From positions 1 through 45,302 of the forward strand of contig JAQTXN010000003.1 in NCBI GenBank assembly GCA_028688755.1: 45,302 bases of DNA. The letters are read 5' to 3'. How positions within the stretch are numbered: the first letter of the stretch is position 1; every line of letters begins with the position of its first letter. Shown here piece after piece: positions 16,917-25,448 of this stretch. The DNA comes from Methylococcales bacterium. Lineage in GTDB: Bacteria > Pseudomonadota > Gammaproteobacteria > Methylococcales > Methylomonadaceae. Made by a program: the position numbers and the translations under genes. Below the pieces are notes generated by a model. That model did no database searches and was not told the DNA's origin. It saw only the letters and a list, made by a program, of their open reading frames with translations.

Positions 16917-18126
16917 TGCTCAAAATCATCATTTGAAAGAGTTGCGTCATCGCGCCGAAGTTGCCTTGCAAAACGGTGAAATTGCATTGCAACATATTCC
17001 CGATGAAAAAGCGTTACACGATGCCCGCGAATTGATTGAAGAACTCCGTATTTATCAAGCTGAATTAGAACTTCAAAATGAAGAACTGAATCGTTCACAA
17101 CTTCAAGCAGAGCAAGCCTTAGCGCGTTATCGATTGTTATTTACCTCGCTGCCACTTGCGGGCGTGGTATTGGACAGATACGGCATTATTCAAGATGCCA
17201 ATATTCATGCGACGAATTTATTTGGATTTAGCACAGATTCAAAATTACTCAAACATTCCATTTATCGTTTAATTGCTGACGAAGACAAAAATCGGATTCT
17301 GGGTGTTTTGCATTTAGAAAATAGCGGCACAACAACGATTTTGCATGAAATAAAAGTGCGAAACTCAAATAACGAATGGATTGTCATGGATGGGCATTTG
17401 ATTCATTTGCCGCTCGATTATCATTTAGATAATTACACGTTGTTATTGCTAGTTGATCGCAGTATTGAAGCGGCGCGTGAGCAAGACAGAATGCTGTTTC
17501 AATCAATGTTTGATAATAGTCCATCGATAATGGTCGCTTTTGATGAAAAAGGTCATTGCATCCTCGCAAATAGCGCGATGCTCAAGTTTGTCAATAGCTC
17601 TGTCGAACACGTTTTGGGTAAAACGCGCAACTCTTGGCAAAATTCAGTCGATGCAAAAACGCTGCAAGAAAAAGATTCTGAAGTGATTGCAACAGGAAAT
17701 CCTTCGCTTGAAGAAGAATTACTTTCAGGTAATAACCAGCCAAAACATCATTACATTAGCAATCGTTTTCCTTTGCGAAATAAAAACGGTGATATTTTTG
17801 GCGTAGGTTTAGTGAAAACCGACATTACCGCGATTCGAGAAATTGAAGTGCGCTTGCAACTTGCGATGCAAGTTTTCAGTCAAGGCTCAGAAGGCATCAT
17901 TATTACGGATTCAGAAAATAAAATTATTTCGGTGAACAAAGCGTTTGAGCGCATTACGGGCTACAGAGAAAAAGACGTTTTAGGGGAAAACCATCAATTT
18001 TGGCATCGGGAAAACAAGATAAACATTTTTACGAGAGAATGTGGCGTGATTTGCTTTGTTATAACGAATGGGAAGGCGAACTTTATAATCGTCGCCAAAA
18101 CGGAGAAATCTATCCACAACATTTGA
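16909..18126 (+). CDS. PAS-domain N-terminal half of a frameshifted PAS-GGDEF-EAL gene
   Basis: This frame starts at GTG 16909 (AAAGGAAG ribosome site, overlapping the CheB-CheR stop by 8 bases). It encodes a helical N terminus (IEELRIYQAELELQNEEL) and three PAS domains, roughly residues 75-180, 190-305 and 310 onward. The third PAS reads normally through GYREKDVLGENHQ (codon ending 17997) and then loses PAS character (WHRENKINIF) until the stop at 18126. The continuation of that PAS, ILASGKQDKHFYERMW, lies in the -1 frame from 17997. The natural protein is therefore a single chain of about 870 residues interrupted by a one-base deletion in CAATTTTGG. Last real residue is about 363. It may be a pseudogene, a sequencing error or a recoded gene. 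Confidence 0.8.
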   Translation: MNNAQNHHLKELRHRAEVALQNGEIALQHIPDEKALHDARELIEELRIYQAELELQNEELNRSQLQAEQALARYRLLFTSLPLAGVVLDRYGIIQDANIHATNLFGFSTDSKLLKHSIYRLIADEDKNRILGVLHLENSGTTTILHEIKVRNSNNEWIVMDGHLIHLPLDYHLDNYTLLLLVDRSIEAAREQDRMLFQSMFDNSPSIMVAFDEKGHCILANSAMLKFVNSSVEHVLGKTRNSWQNSVDAKTLQEKDSEVIATGNPSLEEELLSGNNQPKHHYISNRFPLRNKNGDIFGVGLVKTDITAIREIEVRLQLAMQVFSQGSEGIIITDSENKIISVNKAFERITGYREKDVLGENHQFWHRENKINIFTRECGVICFVITNGKANFIIVAKTEKSIHNI

Positions 18127-19517
18127 GTATTAGCCGCGTTCTTGATGATCAAGATAATTTGACTTATTACATTGCAATTTTTAATGACATTACGCATAAA
18201 AAACGCATTGAAAATGAAATTCATCAATTGGCCTTTTATGACCCGCTTACAGGCTCACCTAATCGCCATTTATTGCGCGACCGTCTAAATCAAGCAATCA
18301 ACGTTGCACATCGTGAAAATACACAACTTTGTTTAATTTTTCTCGATTTAGATCGCTTCAAAGAAGTCAACGACACATTAGGTCACGGTGCAGGAGACGA
18401 CTTGTTAATTGAAGTCGCACAACGTTTAAAAAATTGTGTGCGTGATGTCGATACGGTTTGCCGCTTTGGTGGCGACGAATTTATTTTGTTGTTAAACGAT
18501 ATAAACGAAAAAACGGTGATTGAAAAAGCGCAAACGATTTTGGCGACGGTTTTAAAGCAATATGTGATTCAAAATGAAGTGTTGACGTTATCCGCCTCAA
18601 TTGGCATTGCCATGTATCCGCGTGATGGCGAAGATTATGCGACGTTATTAAAAAATGCTGATACTGCAATGTATGGTGCAAAAGAAAATGGACGCAATGC
18701 GTTTCGTTTTTATCAGGCAGAACTTGATGGATCAACAATGCGCCGCATGGTAGTTGAAAACGCATTGCGCAATGCCATTGAAAATAACGAGTTGTGGCTT
18801 GCGTTTCAGCCGCAAATTTGCATAACGACTAAAAATTTAAAAGGCGTTGAAGTGTTGTTGCGGTGGAATAATGAAACGTTAAATCATCCTTCACCAGATG
18901 AATTTATTCCCATTGCTGAAGCAACAGGTTTGATTGTGTCAATTGGTGAATGGGTGTTAAAAGAATCGCTCAAACAAGCAAAATTGTGGCTTGACGCAGG
19001 ATTAGAACCTTTCACGATTGCGGTGAACATTTCAGCACGACAGTTTTGGAATGAAAATTTTTCAAGTTTTGTTCACTCTTCGTTACTTGAAACGGGCGTG
19101 CCTCCGCATCTGCTTGAACTTGAATTAACCGAGCGCGTTGTCATGCGCGAACCTGAAGCGATCATTGACATCATGAATGAGCTTAGTTTGCTGGGGGTGA
19201 AAATTTCCATCGATGATTTTGGTACGGGTTATTCGTCGCTTAATTATTTAAAACGCTTGCCTGTGACGAAATTAAAAATTGATCAATCATTTGTACGCGA
19301 TATTGAAAGTGATAATGACGACGGGATTATCGTATTGTCGATCATTCAACTCGCTAAAGCCTTAGGTAAAGAAACGATTGCCGAAGGCGTTGAAACGCTT
19401 GGGCAAGAGTTATTTTTATTTGAAAATGGTTGTGACACGATTCAGGGCTTTTTGCACGCTCGCCCGATGGCGATTACTATATTCGAATCATGGTTGGATA
19501 AAAAATTGTGTGAGTAG
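18000..19517 (+). CDS. PAS-GGDEF-EAL C-terminal half of the frameshifted gene
   Basis: This frame continues the broken third PAS domain (FYERMWRDLLCYNEWEGELY, ISRVLDD, IFNDITHKK, about residues 1-75), then a GGDEF domain (about 80-245) with intact RFGGDEF and the inhibitory I-site RDVD exactly five residues before it. An EAL phosphodiesterase domain (about 250-500) follows with EVLLRW, the acid in ELTERV, DDFGTGYSSL, KIDQSFV and IAEGVE. Both catalytic sites look intact, so the protein could both make and break cyclic-di-GMP. There is no ATG and no ribosome site at the TTG 18000; the homology begins at 17997 (ATT), which shows it is the 3' part of the gene begun at 16909. It ends 4 bases before the next gene. 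Confidence 0.85.
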   Translation: MASGKQDKHFYERMWRDLLCYNEWEGELYNRRQNGEIYPQHLSISRVLDDQDNLTYYIAIFNDITHKKRIENEIHQLAFYDPLTGSPNRHLLRDRLNQAINVAHRENTQLCLIFLDLDRFKEVNDTLGHGAGDDLLIEVAQRLKNCVRDVDTVCRFGGDEFILLLNDINEKTVIEKAQTILATVLKQYVIQNEVLTLSASIGIAMYPRDGEDYATLLKNADTAMYGAKENGRNAFRFYQAELDGSTMRRMVVENALRNAIENNELWLAFQPQICITTKNLKGVEVLLRWNNETLNHPSPDEFIPIAEATGLIVSIGEWVLKESLKQAKLWLDAGLEPFTIAVNISARQFWNENFSSFVHSSLLETGVPPHLLELELTERVVMREPEAIIDIMNELSLLGVKISIDDFGTGYSSLNYLKRLPVTKLKIDQSFVRDIESDNDDGIIVLSIIQLAKALGKETIAEGVETLGQELFLFENGCDTIQGFLHARPMAITIFESWLDKKLCE

Positions 19518-19521
19518 CATT

Positions 19522-21483
19522 ATGAACGAATTAAGGTCTATTTCTGTTTTGCTTGTTGAAGATGAAGCGGGGGACGCTTATTTAGTGAAAACAACGTTAA
19601 AACAAAACTCCGATATTACTTTCAACGTGCAGTGGGTTGAATCGCTTGAATTAGCAAAACAGGCTTTAGCCATTTCACATTTTGATGTCATGCTGCTCGA
19701 TTTATCGCTGTCTGATTCGCAAGGTTTAAATACTATCAAGTTCGCTCGCAAAATCGATCCCGAAATCCCCATCATTGTTTTAACGGGCAGAGTAGATATT
19801 GACTTTGCATTAACTTCTTTAAAGGCAGGCGCGAGCGATTACATCCTTAAAGATATTGTACAAAGCAGCATAAATACTTTGTCGCGTGTTATTCGTTACG
19901 CTTTACTTCGCGTTGAACTTGAAAAAAACAATCAACTCCTTTCAGCGGCAAATTTAAGTTTAGATTTACTGCATTCGTTAGATCACACCACCATTATTTC
20001 TGAAACAAATTTAAACGGAGAATTTACCTTTGTGAATTCGGAATTTTGCCGTGTTTCAGGTTATAGCGCAGCCGAATTACTTGGTACAACGCCGAAAATT
20101 GTTTCTTCGGGCGTGCATTCAAAAGAATTTTATTTGCGTCTTTGGTCAACGATTAAAAGTGGTCGCGTGTGGTCGGGTGAAATTTGTAATCTCAACAAAG
20201 CAGGTAAAAAATATTGGATGCAAACCATTATTTTGCCTGTTCATCCCCATAACAGTGAAGGTACTTATTTCTACAAATATGCCATGGTTGGGCTTGATAT
20301 TACCGAAAAGAAAAACCACGAAATGGCTATGGAACAACGCGCCGCGCTTTATGAAGCGGCAATTGAAACTACTGATGGTTTTTGCCGCATCAGTAGCAGC
20401 GGAAATTTCTTAGAAGTCAGTGATGGTTATTGCAAACTCTCTGGCTACAGTCGTGAAGAATTACTTAACATGAACATTTTAAAAATGGCAGGCGATTTTG
20501 CTTTAAGTTTGCAGCAATTTAGCCAAATTATTCAAGGGAACGGCAAAACCTTTGAAACTCAGCAACATCGAAAAGATGGCAGTTTGTGGATCGCTGAAAT
20601 TACCGCGTCATATTGCTCTACTTTAAATGATAGTAGTGTATTCGTTTTTTTGCGTGATATTACGCAGCAAATGGAAATGCAAAAACGGGATCGAATTTTG
20701 CGTGACCAACTGATTCAAATGCAAAAAATAGACAGCATTGGTCGGCTCACAGCAGGTATCGGACATGATTTTAATAACATTTTGACAAGCATTTTAGGCT
20801 TTAACGAAATGAATAAAATCATTATCGATGAGGATATTCAAGATGAAAATATCAAAATGCTGTTAGATCAAAATTTAGAACATGTTGCAGTTGCTGGTAA
20901 ACGCGCTGTTGAGTTGATTGCAAAAATGATGAACTATTGTCGTCAAAACACGGCACCTGTTGAAATTGAACAAATTGAACTTAAAAAACCAACGCGCAAA
21001 ATTATCGAAGAAGTCGTTGAAATGGTGCGAGCAGGCTTGCCTAAAAAGATAACTATTGAATTAGATTTAAACGATACACCACCAATTTTTATCGATCCAA
21101 TTGATTTACATCAAATTATGACGAATTTACTCGTCAATGCGCGTGATGCGATGAAATCAAACGGAGGGGTTATCAAAGTGAAATTGGCGGTTGTAAATAT
21201 CCTCACTTATCCTTGTGCGGCGTGTTTGAAACCTGTTGAAGGTGGATTGATTGAATTAAGCGTGTCAGACAGTGGCACAGGAATTGATAAAAAAGTGATT
21301 GAAAAAATCTTTGATCCATTTTTTACCACTAAAGCGGTTGGTGAAGGTACAGGGCTTGGATTATCAACGGTTAGTGGCATTGTGCATCATGCTCACGGAC
21401 ATATTTTGATTGACTCTGTACTCAGTGTAGGAACAACGTTTAGATTACTGTTTCAAAAGGATCCAATGACTGAGAAAGGATAA
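19522..21483 (+). CDS. REC-PAS-PAS sensor histidine kinase
   Basis: A 653-residue soluble kinase. An N-terminal receiver (1-125) has VEDEAGD, phospho-accepting D60 (MLLDLSLSD), T88 and K110. Two PAS domains follow (about 145-270 and 275-400), with GYSAAELLG and GYSREELL signatures. The H box is [18 protein letters not shown] with His at 415. The ATPase has [26 protein letters not shown] and [11 protein letters not shown]; a CAAC pair in the ATPase is typical of this kinase subgroup. No membrane span is visible, so it senses a cytoplasmic signal. I chose ATG 19522, where the receiver begins, 4 bases after the upstream stop; a longer frame from 19378 lies inside the EAL gene. It closes the CarH-headed operon. 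Confidence 0.92.
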   Translation: MNELRSISVLLVEDEAGDAYLVKTTLKQNSDITFNVQWVESLELAKQALAISHFDVMLLDLSLSDSQGLNTIKFARKIDPEIPIIVLTGRVDIDFALTSLKAGASDYILKDIVQSSINTLSRVIRYALLRVELEKNNQLLSAANLSLDLLHSLDHTTIISETNLNGEFTFVNSEFCRVSGYSAAELLGTTPKIVSSGVHSKEFYLRLWSTIKSGRVWSGEICNLNKAGKKYWMQTIILPVHPHNSEGTYFYKYAMVGLDITEKKNHEMAMEQRAALYEAAIETTDGFCRISSSGNFLEVSDGYCKLSGYSREELLNMNILKMAGDFALSLQQFSQIIQGNGKTFETQQHRKDGSLWIAEITASYCSTLNDSSVFVFLRDITQQMEMQKRDRILRDQLIQMQKIDSIGRLTAGIGHDFNNILTSILGFNEMNKIIIDEDIQDENIKMLLDQNLEHVAVAGKRAVELIAKMMNYCRQNTAPVEIEQIELKKPTRKIIEEVVEMVRAGLPKKITIELDLNDTPPIFIDPIDLHQIMTNLLVNARDAMKSNGGVIKVKLAVVNILTYPCAACLKPVEGGLIELSVSDSGTGIDKKVIEKIFDPFFTTKAVGEGTGLGLSTVSGIVHHAHGHILIDSVLSVGTTFRLLFQKDPMTEKG

Positions 21484-21484
21484 T

Positions 21485-23059
21485 TTAAACCGACTCAACT
21501 AAATAATGTTCAATATCTTCTTTAGAAAAGCCTATTTTTTTAGCGACTCTTTCTGCATGACTTACACGCGAAATGCCATTGATAATTTTATGAGTAGGCA
21601 TATCACCTAAAAATTCCACTTGTTTTGCAATACCTAGATGTTGTTTAACTAATTCATCAACAAGTTGATGATTATGGGTAATTAAAAGCGTGCTGTTTCC
21701 TTTGCGATAAAATCCATTTAGTACCGTTAACGAGGATTCCATTTTTTCTTCAAAGGTTGTACCTTCGGATAATTCGTCCAAAATCACTAAACTTCGCGCA
21801 CTGCTCGCAAGAAAAATGTCTTTGGTGCGTTTTAATTCCGCGCCAAAACGTCCTTCACCATCATTTAAACGGCTAATTTCGGGAGCTTGATAAAAGATTT
21901 TATCTGCAATACTCAATGTTTCCGAGCGTGCGGGTACAAAACAACCAATTTGTGCAAGTAATTGAATTTGTGAAACGGTTTTGCAAAATGCGGTTTTTCC
22001 GCCACTGTTTGGCCCCGTAATCAATAATAATTTTTCGTTGTCTAACGACAAATCGTTACCCACATAATCCGCATTGCCTTTACCTAAAATGGGATTCATT
22101 GCGTCACATAAAATGATTCGATGGTGTTCACTTTCAACTAATGACGGCAATACCATGTCATGAGCAAAATTTTCGGCAAATTTTAAAAAGGACAACAATT
22201 CATCTAATTCTCCAAGAGCGTCTAACGTTCCCGCTAATTCAGTAGAATCTTTGAAAATTTCGCGTAATGGAATAATGAAATTGTCTCTATCAAAACCGCC
22301 AATGATGGGGAAATAAATCAACAATAACGGCGATGCTAAGATGACTTCCATTAAAATCGACGGTAAAAAAAGCAACACTGAAACGCCAATCGCTAGCAAT
22401 GAGAAAAATATCAGCGGTTTAAAAATGCGAGGATAAAACACGATTGCGGGCAACCACCATGCTTTACGACGTTCTTGTTTAGTTTGTAGACTGGTTTCGG
22501 TGAGATACACCGCATTTGTCATGAGTGAATAAACACGACTGCTTGAAAAGGCTTTGATTCGTTCGAAAAGTTCACGCAAATAATCGCTTTCAGGTTCAGG
22601 GGCGTTTTGAATTTGTGTAATCAGTTCCGTTACTAAACGAATCCCGCGCTTATATTGAACATATCCGTAGCCTTCAATTTCTTTGTCCGTTTTAGCGGTG
22701 CTAAACATGGGCAAAAATTCGCCGAATAATAAACGATAAAAATTATTTTCATGAGCCGTTGCATTTGTGACAAGCTCTTGAATTGCCGTGCGTAATTCTG
22801 GATTGTTACGCAATTCTTCAACAGCAGATTGTTTATTTTCTATGTCGTGTAATTTATCTAGCGGTTGGGTAAGTGAGCGAAACAACACGCTTTGTCCAAT
22901 GACTGTTTGCGCGTGATTGACTGATTCAAATAACGTGTCAATTTCTAATGCCGCAAAACCGCTTTTGTCTAACACGCCTTCGCCAAGTGGTAACGGTTCA
23001 GTAATTTTAATTTCTGACCATGTCAATTTTTTCCACAAACTCAATAAATGTGTTTTCAT
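21485..23059 (-). CDS. membrane-anchored MutS-like ATPase
   Basis: A 524-residue protein. The C-terminal half is a MutS domain-V ABC-type ATPase with Walker A TGPNSGGKTAFCKT, a loop VILDELSEGTTFEEK with Walker B, and LLITHNHQLV. A helical MutS core-like region lies before it (SVLFRSLTQPLDKL, DIENKQSAVEEL). Between them (about residues 200-255) are two hydrophobic segments (FKPLIFFSLLAIGVSVLLFL and MEVILASPLLLIYFPII) that look like membrane spans. There is no mismatch-recognition domain I, so this is not the repair MutS. MutS relatives with membrane segments exist, but their role is unknown to me. The gene stands alone, convergent with the kinase gene one base away. Confidence 0.82.
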   Translation of the reverse strand: MKTHLLSLWKKLTWSEIKITEPLPLGEGVLDKSGFAALEIDTLFESVNHAQTVIGQSVLFRSLTQPLDKLHDIENKQSAVEELRNNPELRTAIQELVTNATAHENNFYRLLFGEFLPMFSTAKTDKEIEGYGYVQYKRGIRLVTELITQIQNAPEPESDYLRELFERIKAFSSSRVYSLMTNAVYLTETSLQTKQERRKAWWLPAIVFYPRIFKPLIFFSLLAIGVSVLLFLPSILMEVILASPLLLIYFPIIGGFDRDNFIIPLREIFKDSTELAGTLDALGELDELLSFLKFAENFAHDMVLPSLVESEHHRIILCDAMNPILGKGNADYVGNDLSLDNEKLLLITGPNSGGKTAFCKTVSQIQLLAQIGCFVPARSETLSIADKIFYQAPEISRLNDGEGRFGAELKRTKDIFLASSARSLVILDELSEGTTFEEKMESSLTVLNGFYRKGNSTLLITHNHQLVDELVKQHLGIAKQVEFLGDMPTHKIINGISRVSHAERVAKKIGFSKEDIEHYLVESV

Positions 23060-23100
23060 TCGCTTTTTCTCGAAAGGGCTTCGGTTTTATTTAGACGGCT

Positions 23101-23119
23101 ATGCGACAATTTGTCGCAT
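23101..23119. repeat. short palindromic repeat, copy 2
   Basis: ATGCGACAATTTGTCGCAT is a near-perfect palindrome with 9-base arms around a single central base. It matches the element at 3436-3453 except at one central base. It lies 42 bases upstream of the MutS-like gene start, so it could be an operator for that gene or part of a dispersed repeat family. Confidence 0.5.
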
Positions 23120-23149
23120 TCCCTGTGACGGAGTTTGTTGTTATGATTG

Positions 23150-23248
23150 AGTCAACTTATTGCCATTCTAAACTATTTTTAGCTAACAGCTAAGTTGTGT
23201 TATATCCTTCCTAATACCTCTAGCGACTTTTTGAAGTCGCTTTTTTTT
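23150..23248 (+). ncRNA. possible small RNA on the plus strand
   Basis: The gap between two minus-strand genes contains a strong plus-strand terminator (23222-23248) with no plus-strand gene before it. Upstream lie a small hairpin (TTAGCT-AAC-AGCTAA, 23179-23193) and weak promoter-like boxes (TTGAGT near 23150 and TAAACT near 23168). The boundaries are guesses; only the terminator is solid. Alternatively the terminator blocks antisense readthrough. Confidence 0.3.
23222..23248 (+). terminator. plus-strand rho-independent terminator without an obvious gene
   Basis: A perfect 8-base-pair stem (AGCGACTT with AAGTCGCT) has a four-base loop (TTTG) and is followed by a run of eight T, the first of which closes the stem. 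The T-run is only on the plus strand, so it does not serve the minus-strand lipoprotein gene that ends at 23251. Confidence 0.8.
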
Positions 23249-23250
23249 GC

Positions 23251-24006
23251 CTAAAATTCAGCGGCTTTTTGACGAGCTGTTTCCGCCCCCGCTTTATCGC
23301 CTTGCATTTCTTTTGCGTGAGCGATGAGCAACCAACTATTTTTCTTCAATGCCGTGTCTTTGCCTGCAAGTAATTCTGCTTTTTTAGCTAAATCTTCTGC
23401 TAGTACAGGTTTTGATTGTTTTAAACGCAATGTGGCAAGTTTATACAGTAATTCCCCGTTGCGCGGTTCAATACGAATCGCACGCTCAATTGCCGCCGCC
23501 GCTGATTCTAAATCGCCTGTTGAGCTGCTTTTATTTGCGGCAGTAATTAAGGCATTTACCGCAGGTGATTGCGTTGTGGTCGATTCTGCTGGTTTAAATT
23601 CGGAAATAGCGGGCGCAGGTTCAAATTTTGGAACACCTGTGTCAGAAGGCGGTGTTGGCATGAGCAACGGTTTTGACGGTGGTTTAACTTCAATGACTTT
23701 TGGAATGTCATCGTACACGGGAGGCGTAACGGGGGGGACAGGCGTTACAGCAATCGGTTCAGCTTTAATTTCCTCTTTTTCAATAGGCGTAAAATCTTGC
23801 AATGGCTGAACTTGAACCGTTTCTTGTTTTTCGATTTTTGGCGCAATAGGTTTTTTAGCCGTGGGTGGAACTGGCGCGTTAAAAGGTTTGTTGTTGCTAT
23901 AAACAGGAGCGGGCGGTTGAGTTCCACTTAGTCCCGTACACCCCGTGATAAACAAAGGCATTAAACCGCCAACTAAAACAAATTTTTTTAATCCAAATTG
24001 TTTCAT
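23251..24006 (-). CDS. lipoprotein with proline-rich linker and TPR-like repeats
   Basis: The 251-residue product starts MKQFGLKKFVLVGGLMPLF and has a lipobox FITGC (Cys at residue 22), so it is an exported, lipid-anchored protein. Residues about 30-150 are a low-complexity linker rich in Pro, Lys, Glu and Val. Residues about 155-250 are helical repeats resembling TPRs (SSSTGDLESAAAAIERAIRI, NGELLYKLATLRLKQSKPVL, LIAHAKEMQGDKAGAETARQ), which bind partner proteins. I chose the ATG at 24006 because it gives a standard lipoprotein signal, 7 bases after the stop of the upstream gene; a longer frame would overlap that gene. The layout of anchor, periplasmic spacer and repeats fits an envelope scaffold. 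No named family. Confidence 0.8.
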   Translation of the reverse strand: MKQFGLKKFVLVGGLMPLFITGCTGLSGTQPPAPVYSNNKPFNAPVPPTAKKPIAPKIEKQETVQVQPLQDFTPIEKEEIKAEPIAVTPVPPVTPPVYDDIPKVIEVKPPSKPLLMPTPPSDTGVPKFEPAPAISEFKPAESTTTQSPAVNALITAANKSSSTGDLESAAAAIERAIRIEPRNGELLYKLATLRLKQSKPVLAEDLAKKAELLAGKDTALKKNSWLLIAHAKEMQGDKAGAETARQKAAEF

Positions 24007-24013
24007 AACATTC

Positions 24014-24562
24014 TCAAAATAATTCAACATCGTCGTCATCATCAGATTTTTGCGCTTCTAATGCGGCTTTAATCGCCAATGCCTCTTCAATCGATTTGCC
24101 GTCCAAAATAGCATCAAACATGATTTTCTCTGATTCCATCGTGTAACGTGAACGAATTTCCATTTGGAATTTATTCCATTCGAATGGGTTATACAGTCTG
24201 TCGGGGCTTTCAACTAACGATGATAACCCTTTCAAATTCGCCGTAACGTGTTGCAAACATTGTTGCATTCGGTCGTAAAACTGAAAGGCAACAATGGATT
24301 CTTGAATCAAATCGCTGGTTTCGGTGCAATAACGCAACAATTCATCGCGTGCTGGCGTATCGTCAAAATCTTGCAAATGATCATAAATCGTTCGCATGTG
24401 TTCAACAATGAAAGTGAATGATTCAGTGAGTGTATTGACTGATACGTCAGAGGTCGCAAGTAAATCTTCAACTTGTCCAGCAGATAGTGTTAATAATTTT
24501 GACGTTTCACGAACCTGCGTCCAATCAAGGTCAGGCATAAAGGGTTTAGAGCTTTGCGTCAT
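24014..24562 (-). CDS. conserved helical protein with a CheZ-like motif
   Basis: A 182-residue, almost wholly helical cytoplasmic protein. Residues 87-120 read CTETSDLIQESIVAFQFYDR and MQQCLQHVTANL. The D-x3-Q in YDRMQQ after FQ resembles the D-L-T-G-Q active site of the CheY-P phosphatase CheZ. The C-terminal tail is very acidic and ends DDDDDVELF, like the CheY-binding tail of CheZ. Relatives with this AFQFYDR stretch are, as I recall, widespread in gammaproteobacteria without an assigned role. The gene is followed 7 bases later by a lipoprotein gene. A TATAAT box lies on the minus strand at 24602-24597. A phosphatase role is a hypothesis. Confidence 0.75.
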   Translation of the reverse strand: MTQSSKPFMPDLDWTQVRETSKLLTLSAGQVEDLLATSDVSVNTLTESFTFIVEHMRTIYDHLQDFDDTPARDELLRYCTETSDLIQESIVAFQFYDRMQQCLQHVTANLKGLSSLVESPDRLYNPFEWNKFQMEIRSRYTMESEKIMFDAILDGKSIEEALAIKAALEAQKSDDDDDVELF

Positions 24563-24661
24563 GCGTCATACCAAAAAAGAATAAAAATTGGCGCAAATTA
24601 TATAACAAAGCTCTGTTAATGCCTGTGCCAATTTTGGACAAGTTGAGGATTGATATGAATG

Positions 24662-25448
<787 letters not shown>

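Noticed and set aside
18005-18020. GGGAAAAC considered as a programmed -1 slippery site
   Set aside because: In the reading frame the codons are CGG GAA AAC, which do not form X-XXY-YYZ, and the protein homology switches frame about 10 bases earlier.
19378-19521. Upstream extension of the REC-PAS-PAS kinase frame
   Set aside because: The extra 48 residues overlap the EAL gene in another frame and do not resemble a receiver N terminus; ATG 19522 fits the family.
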